Positions 22,055 to 34,026 of a stretch of DNA of 64,000 nucleotides are shown here, in pieces. This stretch comes from Humulus lupulus (Eukaryota > Streptophyta > Magnoliopsida > Rosales > Cannabaceae). The first letter of the stretch is position 1; each line of letters opens with the position of its first letter. The translations under genes and the position numbers were made by a program. The stretch spans positions 213,554,652 to 213,618,651 of the forward strand of contig NC_084793.1 in the NCBI RefSeq assembly GCF_963169125.1. The letters run 5' to 3'. A model generated the notes under the pieces. That model saw only the letters and a program-made list of their open reading frames with translations. It was not told the origin of the DNA and searched no databases.

Positions 22055-22123
22055 TCATTTCCTCTTCGCTTTGGTTTCAATGCAACTACTCTTTTTCTCA
22101 AAAGATTTCTGCATCCATGAAAT
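22055..22123 (-). pseudogene. Copia 2 gag, second exon
   Basis: It follows the acceptor TTCTAG (AG at 22124-22125) in phase 0 and gives a 22-residue basic tail rich in K (…KSFEKKSSC…KAKRK), then TGA at 22055-22057. A short GAG ending in a lysine-rich tail, with pol well separated, is unusual for Copia, which normally makes one GAG-POL frame. Confidence 0.45.
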
Positions 22124-22214
22124 CTAGAACATATGAAAAATATTATTAGTGGCATAATTTTGAATCAAGCATTCAAAAATATTAAAGAAGAGTTTTTGAG
22201 TAAATCGAATTTAC
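22124..22214 (-). other. Predicted intron inside Copia 2 gag
   Basis: Minus strand: GGTAAATTCG donor, GCCACTAATAA branch-like site, CATATGTTCTAG acceptor; 91 bases, phase 0. Position and signals match 3706-3829. Confidence 0.5.
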
Positions 22215-22598
22215 CCCGTATTTAAAAAATTGAGCATGTGCTATAACATCATCCTGTATCATGGCTCACATCTCGTATGCAGTTTCAATAACCATATATC
22301 TTTCTTTAATGTCTCCATGCATGGTCTATAACATGCATTGACGTGCCAGGTGATTCGATCTCATCCATTCACCATATTTTTCATGTTCAGCAAAGCTAGA
22401 TGAAAAACTTACTTCCTCTGGTGGTAGATCATAGATCGCTCCATACAAGTTTTGTGTTCTGAAGGCAATATGAATCCTATCGTACCAAATTCTCATGTGG
22501 TTAAGATTAAATGGATTCCTTTCCAAGAGTTTTTCAATGAGGTAGGTTTGATTTCCCAAGTTTTCAAGTACACGATCAGGATTAAGAGAATTAACCAT
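22215..22598 (-). pseudogene. Copia 2 gag, first exon
   Basis: It starts at an ATG in good context (AACAATGG) one short step after an acceptor-like TTATTTTCAG (AG at 22604-22605). It encodes MVNSLNPDRVLENLG, an NLNHMRIWYDRI block (conserved W), LPPEEVSFSS, then EWMRSNHLARQCML. A stop (TAG, 22326-22328) and one further stop interrupt 128 codons in all. It aligns with 3350-3705. The start choice rests on the ATG context and on the acceptor shared with the other copy. Its role is the capsid-like GAG. Confidence 0.75.
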
Positions 22599-22605
22599 TG
22601 TTACT

Positions 22606-24245
22606 GAAAATAAATAAATAAAATATAATGAATTAAAACATATAATAAATATCAGATTTTATTTGGAAAAGTAAATATGATGCATGAATGCAACATATAA
22701 AAAAAAAACATAAAAATAAATACTAATCCACGATAGATTAATTTGAAAAGTTAATGGACTGCCTTAAGGTAGGTCAGACTAACCCCAAATTAATTTTGAG
22801 ACAAATCTCAATTTCATAAGTGGAAACTTAAAAACGCCTTTTTTTTCTTTTTACTTATGAGCTACCGCTAGTTTGGTCAAGATGCACTAGTCGTGCTCGA
22901 AAGCCTAGATACACCTTTAGAGTGTAACCCATTATTTTCAATCAATGACTTAACTTAAGAGTGTGCCTGAGAGTCAGTCAAACTTGAAATACATCACTAA
23001 TAATATTCTCATAAGAGAAGTCAACCTTGAGATAAAATAAACATATTTGGAAGCCTTTCCTTAGGGAGGCCACAAACGGAGGCGACAAGAGGCCATTCCT
23101 ATGCCTCTCGGTGTTCAACCAATAATGGAGACCATGAGACTTATTGTCATAACTCCCTCTTCCACTCACTATTTTGGAAAAATGTGTTTTTTACAAAATC
23201 AATATTTTTTAATTTAGTTGTAAAAATAAATTTAATTATTTTTACCAAATGATATTCTAATAATTACTAATCCAATCAAGCAAAACAAGACAAAATTGTG
23301 CCCTTAATTCTAATTCTAATTTTTCTTTAATTAAGAGAATATCATTTTTATTTTAATAAAATATTTTTCATTAAAACAACAAATTAAACATCTTTAATTT
23401 TGATTTACCATCTTAACTAATTAAGACTAAATTAATTATTATATGAATTATCACATATAAACATATAACAAAAATATAGGACGTTCCTAATAGCATGTTT
23501 CTACAAGAATGTAATGCATGCTAGTTGCATATTGTGTAAGTATATGAATGACATGTTATAATGCATGAAAAAATATTAAACATTTTAATCACATTCAAAA
23601 GTTTCTAAGGCCCAATTTGAATTTGGGTAATTTAATTCAAAAATAAAATTAAACAATATAATTTTAATAAATTAAAATTCAAGATAATTTTGATTTTGGA
23701 TATTTTAATTATGGAAGATAACAATTAAAACATTTTTAAGTAAGGTAAATAATCACCATTATTTCAATTAAATAAATTTCCAAATTAAAACCATTTTAAT
23801 TCAATTTATGTTTTTTTTAATTAAATGAATAATTAAAAATATAATTATGGTAACAACACACAAGGTGTTGTACCAAGCGATGGTGGCAGCAGATGGTTTG
23901 GCTGGGAGTGGGGTAGCCGTGGTTGAGTTGCGCTGGTGGCGCGGCTGGGCAGCAGGGAGGCGCACGTAGGGGAGCGGCTAAGGCGCAGGGGCGCGACTGG
24001 ATGGGTGCGCGCGGCTGGGCTGGTGCTGCAGCACGTAGGGGCGCGAGTCTAACAGCAGCTCAAGCTCGCAACAAAATTTTCACCCAGAATTTTTAAACAA
24101 AAAATTACAAAATTCCTATTCCCTAAAATGACTTACATTTTTCCATCTAGAAATTTTTAAAAACAATTCCTAAACCCAAAAACACCATTATAAACAACCC
24201 TTAAGAATCTATCATCATGAAAATAAAACATCCATCCATTCAAAC
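22606..24245 (-). mobile_element. Copia 2 leader, upper part
   Basis: Non-coding. 22740-23600 matches the Copia 1 leader (2390-3130) in reverse. 23870-24070 is a GC-rich block with repeated GCGCGGCTGGG/GGGGCGCG words, in the same relative place as the GGCC block of Copia 1 (1700-1795). It is interrupted at 24245 by a solo LTR and resumes at 26054. Confidence 0.65.
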
Positions 24246-24499
24246 TGTTATCCCAAAAATTTGAAAAGAATGACGTGGCAATAAAATTGACACATGGCAT
24301 GACTTAGTGAGGTGATCTGGCTTAATAATGGCCCAATATGTCACTTAAGGAATTGGACAGATAGTCAATACAATACGCCCGATCGAAGAGAGTATTTGGA
24401 CTGGGGGTTGCTTGGCTCAGACCTCAGTTTAAGTATCCTTAGAATTCAATTGGTGCCAAGTCCAAGAAATTGAAGGGGAGGTATGAATTTTGGCTCAAG

Positions 24500-25460
24500 A
24501 TATAAAAGTAGTAGGTCCGATCGGACCTAAGCTTAGGGGACCTCTTGTTAAGCTTGGCTCGAATGAGTTCAAAGAGAATGACCAAGACTCTTTTATTCAA
24601 AGGAAAAGGCCACATAGTGACCGATCAGGTATGATGTGGAAGAAGTGCACTTGGGCTTGAATGAGGTGAGGAAAAGTTTACCTTGGACCATTTCGGACCA
24701 AGGAGATGACTATGCTCGATCGAGCTTTGGTTGAAAAAGAGAGCTATGTCCGATCGGACATGCTCATAGAGGAGGTACCTTGGACCATTTTGGTCCAAGG
24801 AGATGTAAGTGATGGCTCGGACCACCTTGGTCCGAGGAGAGAAGTCCAATGCCCGATCGAGCATGGGTTGAACGAAGGAGACAACTGCACCCGATCGGAC
24901 ATGTTCGTGGGAGAGACCCTGGGTTGTTTGGATCCAAAGTGGTGATATGTGAAGGAAGAGTCCAATGCCCGATCGAACATTGGGTGCACGAGGGAAAGCT
25001 CGGACCATGTTGGTCCGAGGAGAAGGAATGTATGCCCGATCGGACATGGTACTTATAAGGTACCTTGGACCATTTTGATCCAAGGAGAGGTGGTGGCTCA
25101 GACCACCTAGGTCCGAAGAGAAAGGACCAAGGTCCGATCGGACCTTGGTTAAACAAAGGAAGCTTGGACCATTTAGGTCCAAGTAGAGGGGCATTGTGCC
25201 CGATCGCACAAGACGCCTCCCCGATCGCACAAGACGCCTGAAGGAGTGCTTTGGACCATTTTGGTCCGAGGAGATGCTAGGAAGAAGATGGCTCGGACCA
25301 CCTTGGTCCGAGAAGCAAAGTGCAAGGTCCGATCGGACCTTGATTGAAGGAGTCAAATAGGCTGGTTCGAACCACCTTAAGCCAAAGAAGACAACCATTG
25401 TGTCCGATCGGACACAATGGAGGAGTATACCTCAAATGTACCTGACCTTTGGTCCAAGGA
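24500..25460. repeat. Array of about 22 short palindromes in LTR H1
   Basis: Two palindrome types alternate every 25-40 bases. Type 1 is built on TTGGACC-N5/6-GGTCCAA or CTCGGACCA-TGGTCCGAG (24681, 24778, 24815, 24999, 25062, 25094, 25162, 25249, 25290). Type 2 is centred on CGATCG with arms such as ATGTCC/GGACAT or AAGGTCC/GGACCTT (24513, 24713, 24745, 24853, 24889, 24968, 25034, 25128, 25323, 25399). Many are perfect. Confidence 0.92.
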
Positions 25461-25703
25461 GAGCCATGCACATACCACCTTTGACCTACGTAAAGCTTGG
25501 AGAATAGTCAACATGCATGAGAAGCTACGTCAAACTGCCCGAAACTACTTTAGTGAGAATTGGTCCAAGCATCCGGGAATCACTCAATCCTCACTTGAAA
25601 TTAGGGATCAGTTATATTTTGAATGTTTATTTTGTACTATAAATATTAGGTAAATAATGGAATATCCCTATCTAAAGGGGATATCAGTTGAGAATCCCAG
25701 GTC

Positions 25704-25711
25704 TATAAATA
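25704..25711 (+). promoter_or_regulatory. TATA box of LTR H1
   Basis: GTCTATAAATAGAGA, matching the other H copy (33508) in place and flanks. Confidence 0.65.
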
Positions 25712-26053
25712 GAGACTTGGGAGGATCGTAAAGGGACTTTTGGCAAAATCAAGAGTGAACTTGTGTTCTAGAGAGAGAAAGTGTTTTCCCTGAGAGAACC
25801 CCTTTTTGTATTCTGAAATATTTCATACTAAAGAAACTCAGTTGACACGGTTCATCTGATCTTGAGTGTGATTACATAATAAAATCTCTAAGTGGATTAG
25901 GCTATTACCGATCATCGGGGCTGAACCACTATAAAAACTTCGTGTTATTTACTTTCGTTCATAAAAAACTGTCTGTTGTCGTTTATAATTCTCTTGAAGG
26001 TTGTCGTAGTTGACATTCTTATGTCGTTGGCTAAATTCACAGTCAACACAAAC

Positions 26054-26119
26054 ATATATCACATATAATATAAAAATGCATATAACCCCACACAACAGTT
26101 AATAAAATGTATAGATTAA
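26054..26119 (-). mobile_element. Copia 2 leader next to the primer site
   Basis: A short AT-rich continuation of the leader after the H1 insertion; nothing coding. Confidence 0.6.
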
Positions 26120-26137
26120 GGACTTGCTCTGGTACCA
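26120..26137 (-). other. Primer-binding site of Copia 2
   Basis: Minus strand TGGTACCAGAGCAAGTCC, two bases after the LTR end; Met-tRNA type. Confidence 0.85.
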
Positions 26138-26139
26138 AT

Positions 26140-27837
26140 TGTTGGAAAACATTCAGAGCACGTAGCGGAAACTTTTTCGTGGTGGGCCCATTTTTTTTTA
26201 TAAGGAACAACAACAATAATTTTTTTTTCATAAAGCATATAAACAATTTATATGACCAAGAAAACTATCCAGAAACATTATCATACAATATGCAACAAAT
26301 ATATATATATATATTTATATGCATGGCACAGTCCTTGGACTGTGTCAGGCGTGTACTGCTATTCCCTTTTCAGGGATTTTGTATTTTTATTTTATTTAAT
26401 TATTTAATTTAAATCAATCTCCCAAAAAATAAGGTGTTAATCTTTTTAAGGAAAAGATGACAACCATATTTCAAAAATTTAAATTTTAAATTCAAAATTC
26501 AAATTGATGATCATCATTATCATCATCTTCTAAAATTAAATAAATCAAAAACTATTTTTGGCTTACCAATTTTATTTTCTCCCACTCAAATAAAATAATA
26601 AATTTCCAAAATTTATTTATTTATTTATATATATGAATTTCGGAATTTACATATTTAAATTAATAAATATATTTTTGAAAATTAATAATTAATTCTAAAT
26701 TAATTATTCAACCTCAATTATCATATAATTGCATACTTGACCCGAAGAATAAAATTATTCTCAAATTCCTAAATTACAGTTATACCCTTGTATCAACTCT
26801 TACCTTGGTATGGTGTTGATAGAGCCACCTTGGGGACCTATGGACCTATAATATCAAGCTCCACTAAATATTACATTATTAATCAATGCTCTTTGATTAA
26901 ATAATCATATTTATTAATCTCATGATTACTCCACTAAAAATATGAGATTGAACTCTTGATAATTATAAACATATATTTAATGAGTATTTTATTAAAGAAT
27001 AAAGTGTCCATTGATACAGTTATTACATACAATGTTAATCCTCTATTAATGGTTCATAATTAAAAGGGAATAAAATTATAGTTTTACCCTTTTAGCTACA
27101 TCTTGTTCCTAAAGTACCATTGAATAATACTAGTGAAGATTGTGTCACAACAAGTTTGCGACGTGAGCGCTCATAACCTTTTCAGTTCCAAAAGCCAACC
27201 CAATAGGAAACCATTATTCAATCTATAAGAATGTATAGATTCCATACCTGTTAAACTACGTCCCCAGCCATTTACATCATTGAGTCCTCAAAACAATTGT
27301 TCTTAGCCTTATCATTTTGACAAACCTTAACGCATGAATCAAATGATCAGATGACATATATAAGAGTTCATAGCAACCTTAGGATTAAGATCATCGTGTA
27401 TATGATCATCGTTTGATGTGTTTGATTAATACTATGAAACGGTGTTTAAACAAGTATTAACAAATCACATCCGGTCCAGTTCTATATATCACTATATATA
27501 TATAAAGTACCTCCACTAAAGTGTCCTACTACACTAGTAACCCGGATCTAGGTCACATATATTCATAATACTAGTGGACCGTACTAGCAGTAACTAATAT
27601 AAAGATTCCATAACTTTATTTTATTGCGAACTGTTTCAAGTTTATTATCTTAATCTCGATCCTCTCACAACTATACGGGATTAAGACCACATAGATAAAC
27701 TTTGGAATTTATGATATTTACTTAATATTATCATATAATATCAGACATACTCTATATATATAATAATTCAATTCAATTATTTATTTCATTTAAAACATTT
27801 GTCAACTACAATTGCTTTAATGACACTATTCCCAACA
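26140..27837 (-). mobile_element. Copia 2 5' LTR
   Basis: Plus-strand ends are TGTTGGAAAAC and TTCCCAACA. The minus strand reads TGTTGGGAATAG...TTTTCCAACA, directly followed by a primer site. It is 1698 bases, very AT-rich, and distantly similar to LTR1 (shared AATAAAxAGTTATGGAAT and ATGGCTGGGG blocks). Its partner 3' LTR is not in the window. The five bases after it (ATCAT, 27838-27842) would be one half of the target duplication. Confidence 0.82.
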
Positions 27838-27840
27838 ATC

Positions 27841-28257
27841 ATGGCAGTGAACTATGCCATTCAGGAGATTAAGTGGATGTGGGATTTACTTAAGTGTCCA
27901 TAGTGTTTTGAGGTGCTAATGAGCACAATCTTTTGGCAGAGTGTTATGGATGCTCTTAACCAGGCCTAGGTAGCTCACTTAGAAGGTCGAGTCCCATATC
28001 ATTATTTGACTATGGGGAAGAGATTTCCTATGGTCTACGTTGAGAAAGTAGCCAAGAAAGTTAGATTTAACCATTTAGGGATCAAGAAAGTAAACCATAG
28101 TAAGAAGAGATGGTTGCAAGGAACCCCTAAACTACCCAAGGGAGTGATTAGGGAGTTGCCTCCAGAACTTAGGAAAGAATACAAGGATTCATTCCCAGTC
28201 CATGTGGTAGTCTATGACACCAACAACAGTCTGCCTAGGGATAGAATTGAGATTTAG
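27841..28257 (+). pseudogene. Unidentified open frame upstream of gypsy B gag
   Basis: An ATG at 27841 opens a frame of about 138 codons broken only by two TAG codons (near 27901 and 27967). The long final part (from 28006) is lysine/arginine-rich: VEKVAKKVRFNHLGIKK, then KRWLQGTPKLPKGVIRELPP, and an FPVHVVVYDTNN end. I do not recognise the family. It lies between the Copia 2 LTR and gypsy B gag. It may be an extra leader frame of gypsy B or a separate relic. Codon quality (few stops in AT-rich DNA) argues that it was once coding. Confidence 0.35.
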
Positions 28258-28625
28258 AAGTTATTTCCATAGGTTTACAGTCAGTGAATGAACGGGGGGT
28301 CTTGTCCCTGTTCTAGGTTATGTTTGCATGATTTTTATGATGTTGGATTGTTGTATTTCATTTATTTTCAGTTGACTACTTATGTATCGAAATCATGTAT
28401 TAAGTTTGAAGTAATATTAATGACAAGTTTTTTTTTTTTTTTTTTTTTTTCTATTTTCACTTTATTATACATTTTTATGAAGTATGTTTGGTTTGAAACT
28501 TAGTTTGTATTATTGTTATTTTCTTTCGAGTTCTAATTAGAATGTGTTAGGCTTTTTCTAAATGGTTAGAAGATTTATCGTTTGTAGTTTAAACTGTTTG
28601 GCTCTAGGATTTCGAACGATTTTTG
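28258..28625 (+). other. Non-coding stretch before gypsy B gag
   Basis: T-rich, with a T-run at 28430-28450 and a TTTATTTTCAG acceptor-like site near 28371. No primer site or 5' LTR of gypsy B could be found, so the left end of that element is lost or displaced. Confidence 0.4.
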
Positions 28626-29165
28626 ATTCCTCCACGAAGAGTTGTAAGACGAGGAGTGAACAGGGTTCAGGCTCCAGAAAACCTGAACCCAGGAAATGCC
28701 AACATGGATGCAGCTACGCTGTTGGGAATTAATCAGGCACAAGCTTAAGAGATTGGTCGTCTTCGAAAAGAACTTAATCAGGCACCTAGGGTTGGAAGGC
28801 CACCAACCAAGCATGTTGTGGAAGTGAGGCCACAACAACTTTCTCAACCAGACCCGGTATACGAACATTTCCGGAAGTTGCGCCCTCCACCCTTCGAAGG
28901 AGGCATGGATCCTATGGAAGCTGAAGAATGGATGAGTTATATTGAATCCATTTTCAAACTAATGCAGTTGGAAGACTGAGCTAAAGTCTCATGCGCTATG
29001 TATATGCTGAAGAAGGACACCCGTATCTCGTGGGAGAACATGAAGCTCATTTAGGATGTTAGAGCTATGGCATGGGCGGAGTTCGTTCAAGCTTTCAACG
29101 AACAGTTGTACAATGAGACAATAAGAGATTCTAAGGTGGATGAATTTGTGAACCTGATCCAAGGA
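28626..29165 (+). pseudogene. Gypsy B gag, first part
   Basis: It begins at ATT-CCT-CCA-CGA where related elements have ATG, giving a PPRRVVRRGVNRV-type start. Then come YEHFRKLRPPPFEGG and EAEEWMSYIESIF, the Retrotrans_gag capsid domain, and WAEFVQAFNEQLY. Stops interrupt it (for example near 28746, 28978 and 29052). The frame is cut at 29165 by a family A solo LTR and continues at 34027 as DITVAQFA. GAG packages the element RNA. The start codon has apparently been lost. Confidence 0.8.
29161..29165 (+). repeat. Target-site duplication AAGGA, left
   Basis: Repeated at 34022-34026. Excision of the insert and one copy restores the gag frame (…LIQG then DITVAQ). Confidence 0.93.
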
Positions 29166-32100
29166 TGTAGTGCACCAATTTTTTTTTTAATTTTTAGATT
29201 ATTTAAATTTTTGTGATTTATTTTATTGTTAAGTGTGATGAATTGTTTCATTTAAATGTTGTTTATTTTATTTAGTTGTTGTTTGTTTTATTTGATTGTT
29301 TATTATTTTATTTAATTGTTAGAATTGTTTGGTATAATCTTTTGAACTTAAATTTGTTAATTGTTTGTTTGGTTAATTAATTTAATAAGTGATTAATTGT
29401 GTAACATGTTTATTTTTCTATTAGTGTTACATTTTAAATAAGTGTGACAATTGAGGTAATTATGTGAGTTATGGTTGAATGCACTAAGGTGCATGATAGA
29501 TAGTGATGCACCCTATAGTGTTTTAGTGTGCACTAGTATATGGTAATAAGGTGCACATGTGTGGATTTTCTACACATTTTATAATTGCCATTTATTTGAT
29601 ATTTTTGGGTAGTTTTATTTTAATAAGTAGGAAATTAAATAAAAAAAAAACAAATAAAGGTTATGGCAAGTGGTGGACGTGTAGTGTAGGAAATGGAGTG
29701 ATATCTCTTTTTTCCATTATTTTCTAAGGAGAATAAAAGTTAATTGGATGAGGATAGACATTTTGGGAAACTACCATTTGACTCAAATCTTTTATAATAA
29801 AATAAAAATAAAATAGAAAAAGGAAACTTACCATTTTGTGTTGGTGAGGCTTTATTGAGAGAGTTGAATAAAGGGGAAATGAAAGGAAGAGGAGGGCATT
29901 TTTCCTTGTGGCTGCCGTGACCTAGAGAGAGAGAGAGAGAGGGTGGCGTGTAGAGAGAGAGGGAGAAGAAGAAAGAAAGGAAGAAAGAAGAAGAAGGTGA
30001 AGAGGAACCAATTCTAGAGTATGTTTTCTTGTATTTTTGTTTGTCAAATCTCTTTTCTTGATTATATGTTATTGACTTTGTTTATTTGTTGTGTGTGATT
30101 GGATTCTTTCTCCTCCTCATGGTGGTTTTCAAATAAAACCCTAGGCTTGAACAAGGGGTGTGAAGTTTGGGTGTTGATCATATTGTGTTCTTGATTTTAC
30201 AATCAAGAGAGGTAATGGTCTTTCTTAGCCTATATATTGGTTTTGATGGGTTTATCTTTGAGGTTTTTGATGGTGATGCTAATGGTTGATTATTGTAGGA
30301 TTGATGATTATGATTTTTATTTTTAAGAGAATATGATTTGTTTAAAAAGGGCTCATGGGTATGATTGAGAAAATGGATTTGATAGGGTTTATAATGAGGT
30401 TATATTTTATGTTTATATTGCTATGGTTATTTTTTTTTTAATCTATTGATTTATGTAAAATGGCAAATGATGATTTTAGAAATATGATAAGAAATATGTT
30501 AGGGTTATTATAAAGGCATGTTTATGAGATATGGTGTTTATGAATTTATGTATGTTATTGCCATTGTTATTGTTGTTGGATTTCATGTGTAGATTCAATG
30601 GAATAGAAAAATTGGTTCTATCAGATTTCATGTGAATATGTTAGTAATATTCTTAGAATTATGTATATAATAAGAGTATGATGAGATTTTGGACATGTAT
30701 GATTTTATGTGAAATTTTGGGATAAAAGATGAATCTCATGAGAAATTAAGCTTGCTGATTTTTGTAAATAATTGGGTAAAAGTTTGATAAAAAAAAATGA
30801 TTTGCATGCATAAGTAATGTCCTTGATGTTATGTTAATTTTATGAAATTAAAAGGGGTATTTTAAGTCCCATTAAAATGATATTTTACTCAAATAATTAC
30901 CTCCAGAATTTTTATTGAATTTTTGAGAAAATATGAGTTTTTAAATTGAATATGGTGATTTTTAAAGATAAAAATAGTTGCTGGAATTTTTGTAAGAAAA
31001 TGTGAAGTGAGTTTCACTAAAATGAATTTGATGAGTTTTTGGAACAAATTATTTTCCTAAGTTATGGTAATATTGAAAATGGTATTTTAAAATGGTAGGA
31101 ATGCATATTTTGATAAGTTATGATTTTCCTTTATTTTAATTGAGAAAAATATTTAGATTCTTTTTATTTGTGATTTTTGAAGAAAATAAATGGTGGCTGA
31201 AAGTTTGTTTTAAAAAGGTTAAAAATGGTTATTTAATTGTCACATATGGATTTATGTTACATAAAACTAAGTCTTAAATAATTTAAATAAAAATATATTT
31301 TCTACACTTAAAAATATATTTTCTCACATCATTTATGTAACACAATGATAAAATTTATTTTTCTAAAGAAACATATTAAAAATAGGTAATTTAATTAATT
31401 CCAAGTTTTTGGGTTAATTTTTTGTAATTTGAGATTTATGAATGAAATTGTCACATATTTTATTTTTAAGCTAAATCAAATTATTTTATAAAATAAAATA
31501 ATGTTTTGAGAAATTTAATCAACTTAGAAATTTTAAGAAAAATAAAGCATGTTATATGTCTATTATTTTTAAACAATAAAAGTAAGAAATGTAGAATTAT
31601 CGTTTTTGAAAACGTCACAATTAAGTAATGTTCCCACGTATGCATGTTACATGTAACTCCACTTTTACGTCCAAAATTAAGTTTATTATTCAACTATGTG
31701 GTTTTTATAAAAGGATCATACATGTAAAATAGGTAAAATGAGCATTATTCTTTTTTGGCTTTATGTGTAGTTAAGAATAATTGCATGTTATGTGTAACTG
31801 TTATTATGTGTGCATGGCCCATGCACACGTGAGTTGTATGGAAGGGCAAAGTAGTAATTTTATGAACCTAAGAAATGTTGTTTTGATTATGATATAGGCT
31901 CGTTGAAAGATTGTGAAAATTTCTTAGCTTGGACCTGAGGTAAGGAAGTTAGATAGATTCTATGATTTTATGCTATGAATGGTAAGACTGTTGTATGAAT
32001 GAACTATTATGAAATATGAATGCCATAATGTGATGATATGTTGAATATGATATGTGTATGGATGTTAGATACATCAAACAAGTTACGATGTTAGATACAT

Positions 32101-32730
32101 AAAACAGATTACGATGTTAGATACATCGAACGAGTTACTATAGCTAAAGACGTAACTCCTAGGGCGGACGCGCCGAGGTTATTCAAGGACCAGAGACTCC
32201 TGTTTACCTCATAGGGTGACATGGACAACTAGCGAGCCATGCTCATCATGTATGCTGTATGATTGTGATATGATGATATGTTACGATTACGTTATGATAT
32301 GCAAATAATGATATGTTACGATTATGCTTTGATATACCAAGATGTTTTAGATGAACGTTAGTGTTTGTATTTGTTGTATTCTTACTTGCTTATTTGTTTG
32401 TACTTCCTTACTGGGCTTTTAGCTCACCCCCCTTACTTTCCTTCCAGGTAGCAAATTGGATTTCTTTATGGCACGCGTGGTGACGTGAGGAGTTCTATCA
32501 TCATGGGGTGTATGGCGTGGGGTAATCCTATGGACGGAAAAACGATCATCGTAGAACGCCATTTAAATTATGTCTTTTTTTAAGAGACTTTCCTAAATTA
32601 TCAGTGGGACTCAGTTATTTAATTTTGTTTCTTTTAAACTTTGTGTTATACCCAAAAATTGGAGAATGCATCCTAGGAGGCTAAGGAGAATGCATCTAGG
32701 AGAGTGCCTCCTAGGAGAGCTAAGGGGAGT

Positions 32731-33100
32731 GGTCCTAGGAGACTCCAAGGAGGATGTGGTCCTAGGAGACCCCAAGGAGGGTGTGGTCCTAGGAGACCCC
32801 AAGGGTGTGTAGGAGGCAAGCCTCCCAAGGTTTTCTAAGTGTTGGCTCGAACGTGTCCAAGGTAAATAGCTAAGGAGGAGGAGTCTCATGCAAGAGAATG
32901 GAGACTTAGACTTTCATAAGGAAAGTCTATACAATGTTCGATCGGACATGTTTGGGAGATGCTAAAGAAGGTTGCCTCAATGTTGTCCAAGGTGAGGTTG
33001 CCTCAATGTTGTCCAAGGTGAGGTTCCCTCAATATTGTCCAAGGTGAGGTTCCCTCAATATTGTCCAAGGTGAGGTTCCCTCAATGTTGTTCAAGGTGAG
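32731..33100. repeat. 27-bp and 26-bp tandem repeats in LTR H2
   Basis: TGGTCCTAGGAGACCCCAAG-type units begin at 32731, 32758 and 32785 (27-bp period). Units of GGTTGCCTCAATGTTGTCC type begin at 32971, 32997, 33023 and so on (26-bp period, five units). H1 lacks both, so repeat content turns over quickly inside this family. Confidence 0.85.
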
Positions 33101-33507
33101 GTGCCAAGGAAGTTGCCTCGGACCACCTTGGTCCGAGGAGAAGCCAAGGAGATTGGTTCAAGGAGGGACATGGCATGCTAGAGGAGAGTACATGTTCGAG
33201 GAGAACCATGCACGTTCAACCCACCCAAAGCATGTCCTACCACCATGCATATCCTACCACCATGCATATCCTACCACCATGCATGTTTAACCAGCACTTG
33301 CATGGGTAGTGAGTAGGAGGTGGACCAACTAGCTAGAGGAGACTAAGTCAGATACAACTTCAACAACATGCGCGGGAATCTCTCATTCTTCCCACAAATG
33401 GGGAGTTTGTTACATTTTGAATGTTGAATGTTTATTTGTAATATAAATATAATAAATATAGTAAAATATCCCTATTATAAGGGGATATCAGTTGAGGATC
33501 CCATCTC

Positions 33508-33515
33508 TATAAATA
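33508..33515 (+). promoter_or_regulatory. TATA box of LTR H2
   Basis: TCTATAAATAGAGAG, same context as 25704. Confidence 0.65.
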
Positions 33516-34026
33516 GAGAGCTTATGAGATGAGAGAGGGTCCCTTCGGCTTATTCTTTCTAGAGAGATAAAATTGGGTCTGTCTATTCTAGAGAGAGAAA
33601 GTGCTGAAATTAGAGAGAATTCTTGTATTTTCACAATTTATACTGAAGAAACTCAGTTGGCATAGTCCATCTGATCTTGAGTATAGATTTATAAATCACA
33701 ACTCTAAGTGGATTAGGCTATTACCGACAATCGGGGCTGAACCACTATAAAAATCTCATGTGTTCTTTACTTTTCTTGTTTATACCGTTTGTTGTCGTTT
33801 TGATTTCTCTTGAAGGCTTGTCGTTATTGACGTGCTCACGTCGTTGGCTAAAAACGCAGTCAACACTTTGCATAAAAATTTATGTTTTCTTTTAAAACTA
33901 ATGGCGCCAACTTGCATGGTTTTAAGCAAGTCCCCACTAAGACTTTGATAACGAGTGGTATTCTTTTATAAACTATGTTATGCGAATGTTTTATAAGTAT
34001 TAGCTTAGGGCGTTCTTTACAAAGGA

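Larger units (their letters stand above)
24246..26048 (+). mobile_element. Family H solo LTR (H1), palindrome-rich
   Basis: TGTTATCCC...CAGTCAACA, flanked by CAAAC at 24241-24245 and 26049-26053. It shares its ends and last 400 bases with 32644-33865. It is 1803 bases with TATAAATA at 25704-25711, so the orientation is plus. The middle (24500-25460) is an alternating array of short palindromes. Apparent long frames over this array, on both strands, are by-products of its composition and repeats. No internal region, so it is a solo LTR. The superfamily is unknown from the LTR alone. Confidence 0.92.
32644..33865 (+). mobile_element. Family H solo LTR H2, nested in A2
   Basis: TGTTATACCC...GCAGTCAACA with CTTTG at 32639-32643 and 33866-33870. 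Its 1222 bases match H1 at both ends and around the TATA box. The middle differs: three 27-bp units (from 32731), five 26-bp units (from 32971) and only two of the palindromes seen in H1 (a CGATCG type near 32938 and a CTCGGACC/GGTCCGAG type at 33117). This is the third level of nesting: gypsy B, then A2, then H2. Confidence 0.92.
29166..34021 (+). mobile_element. Family A (Tekay-type) solo LTR A2, with nested H2
   Basis: TGTAGTGCACC...TTCTTTACA, TSD AAGGA. Without the inner insert (32644-33865) it is about 3.63 kb. It is homologous throughout to A1 and the reverse of A3. It has a GA-rich leader (29925-30000), the CTTACTGGGCTTTTAGCTCA block at 32407-32430 and a TTCCAG at 32441-32447. The TATA region is degraded (GAATAAAG). 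No internal sequence, so it is a solo LTR. Confidence 0.93.

Noticed and set aside
22978..23169. Minus-strand frame of 63 codons
   Set aside because: It lies in the conserved Copia leader, which is homologous at the DNA level to 2760-3000 but not as a protein.
24625..25398. Open frame of 257 codons on the minus strand, with overlapping frames on both strands
   Set aside because: It lies entirely in the palindrome array of LTR H1. The repeats create similar translations on both strands, there is no known domain, and the block is absent from the second H copy.
24500..25460. Regular palindrome spacing resembling CRISPR or an operator array
   Set aside because: Units are of two alternating types with variable spacing inside an LTR having clear TSDs; there are no cas-like genes and the context is eukaryotic.
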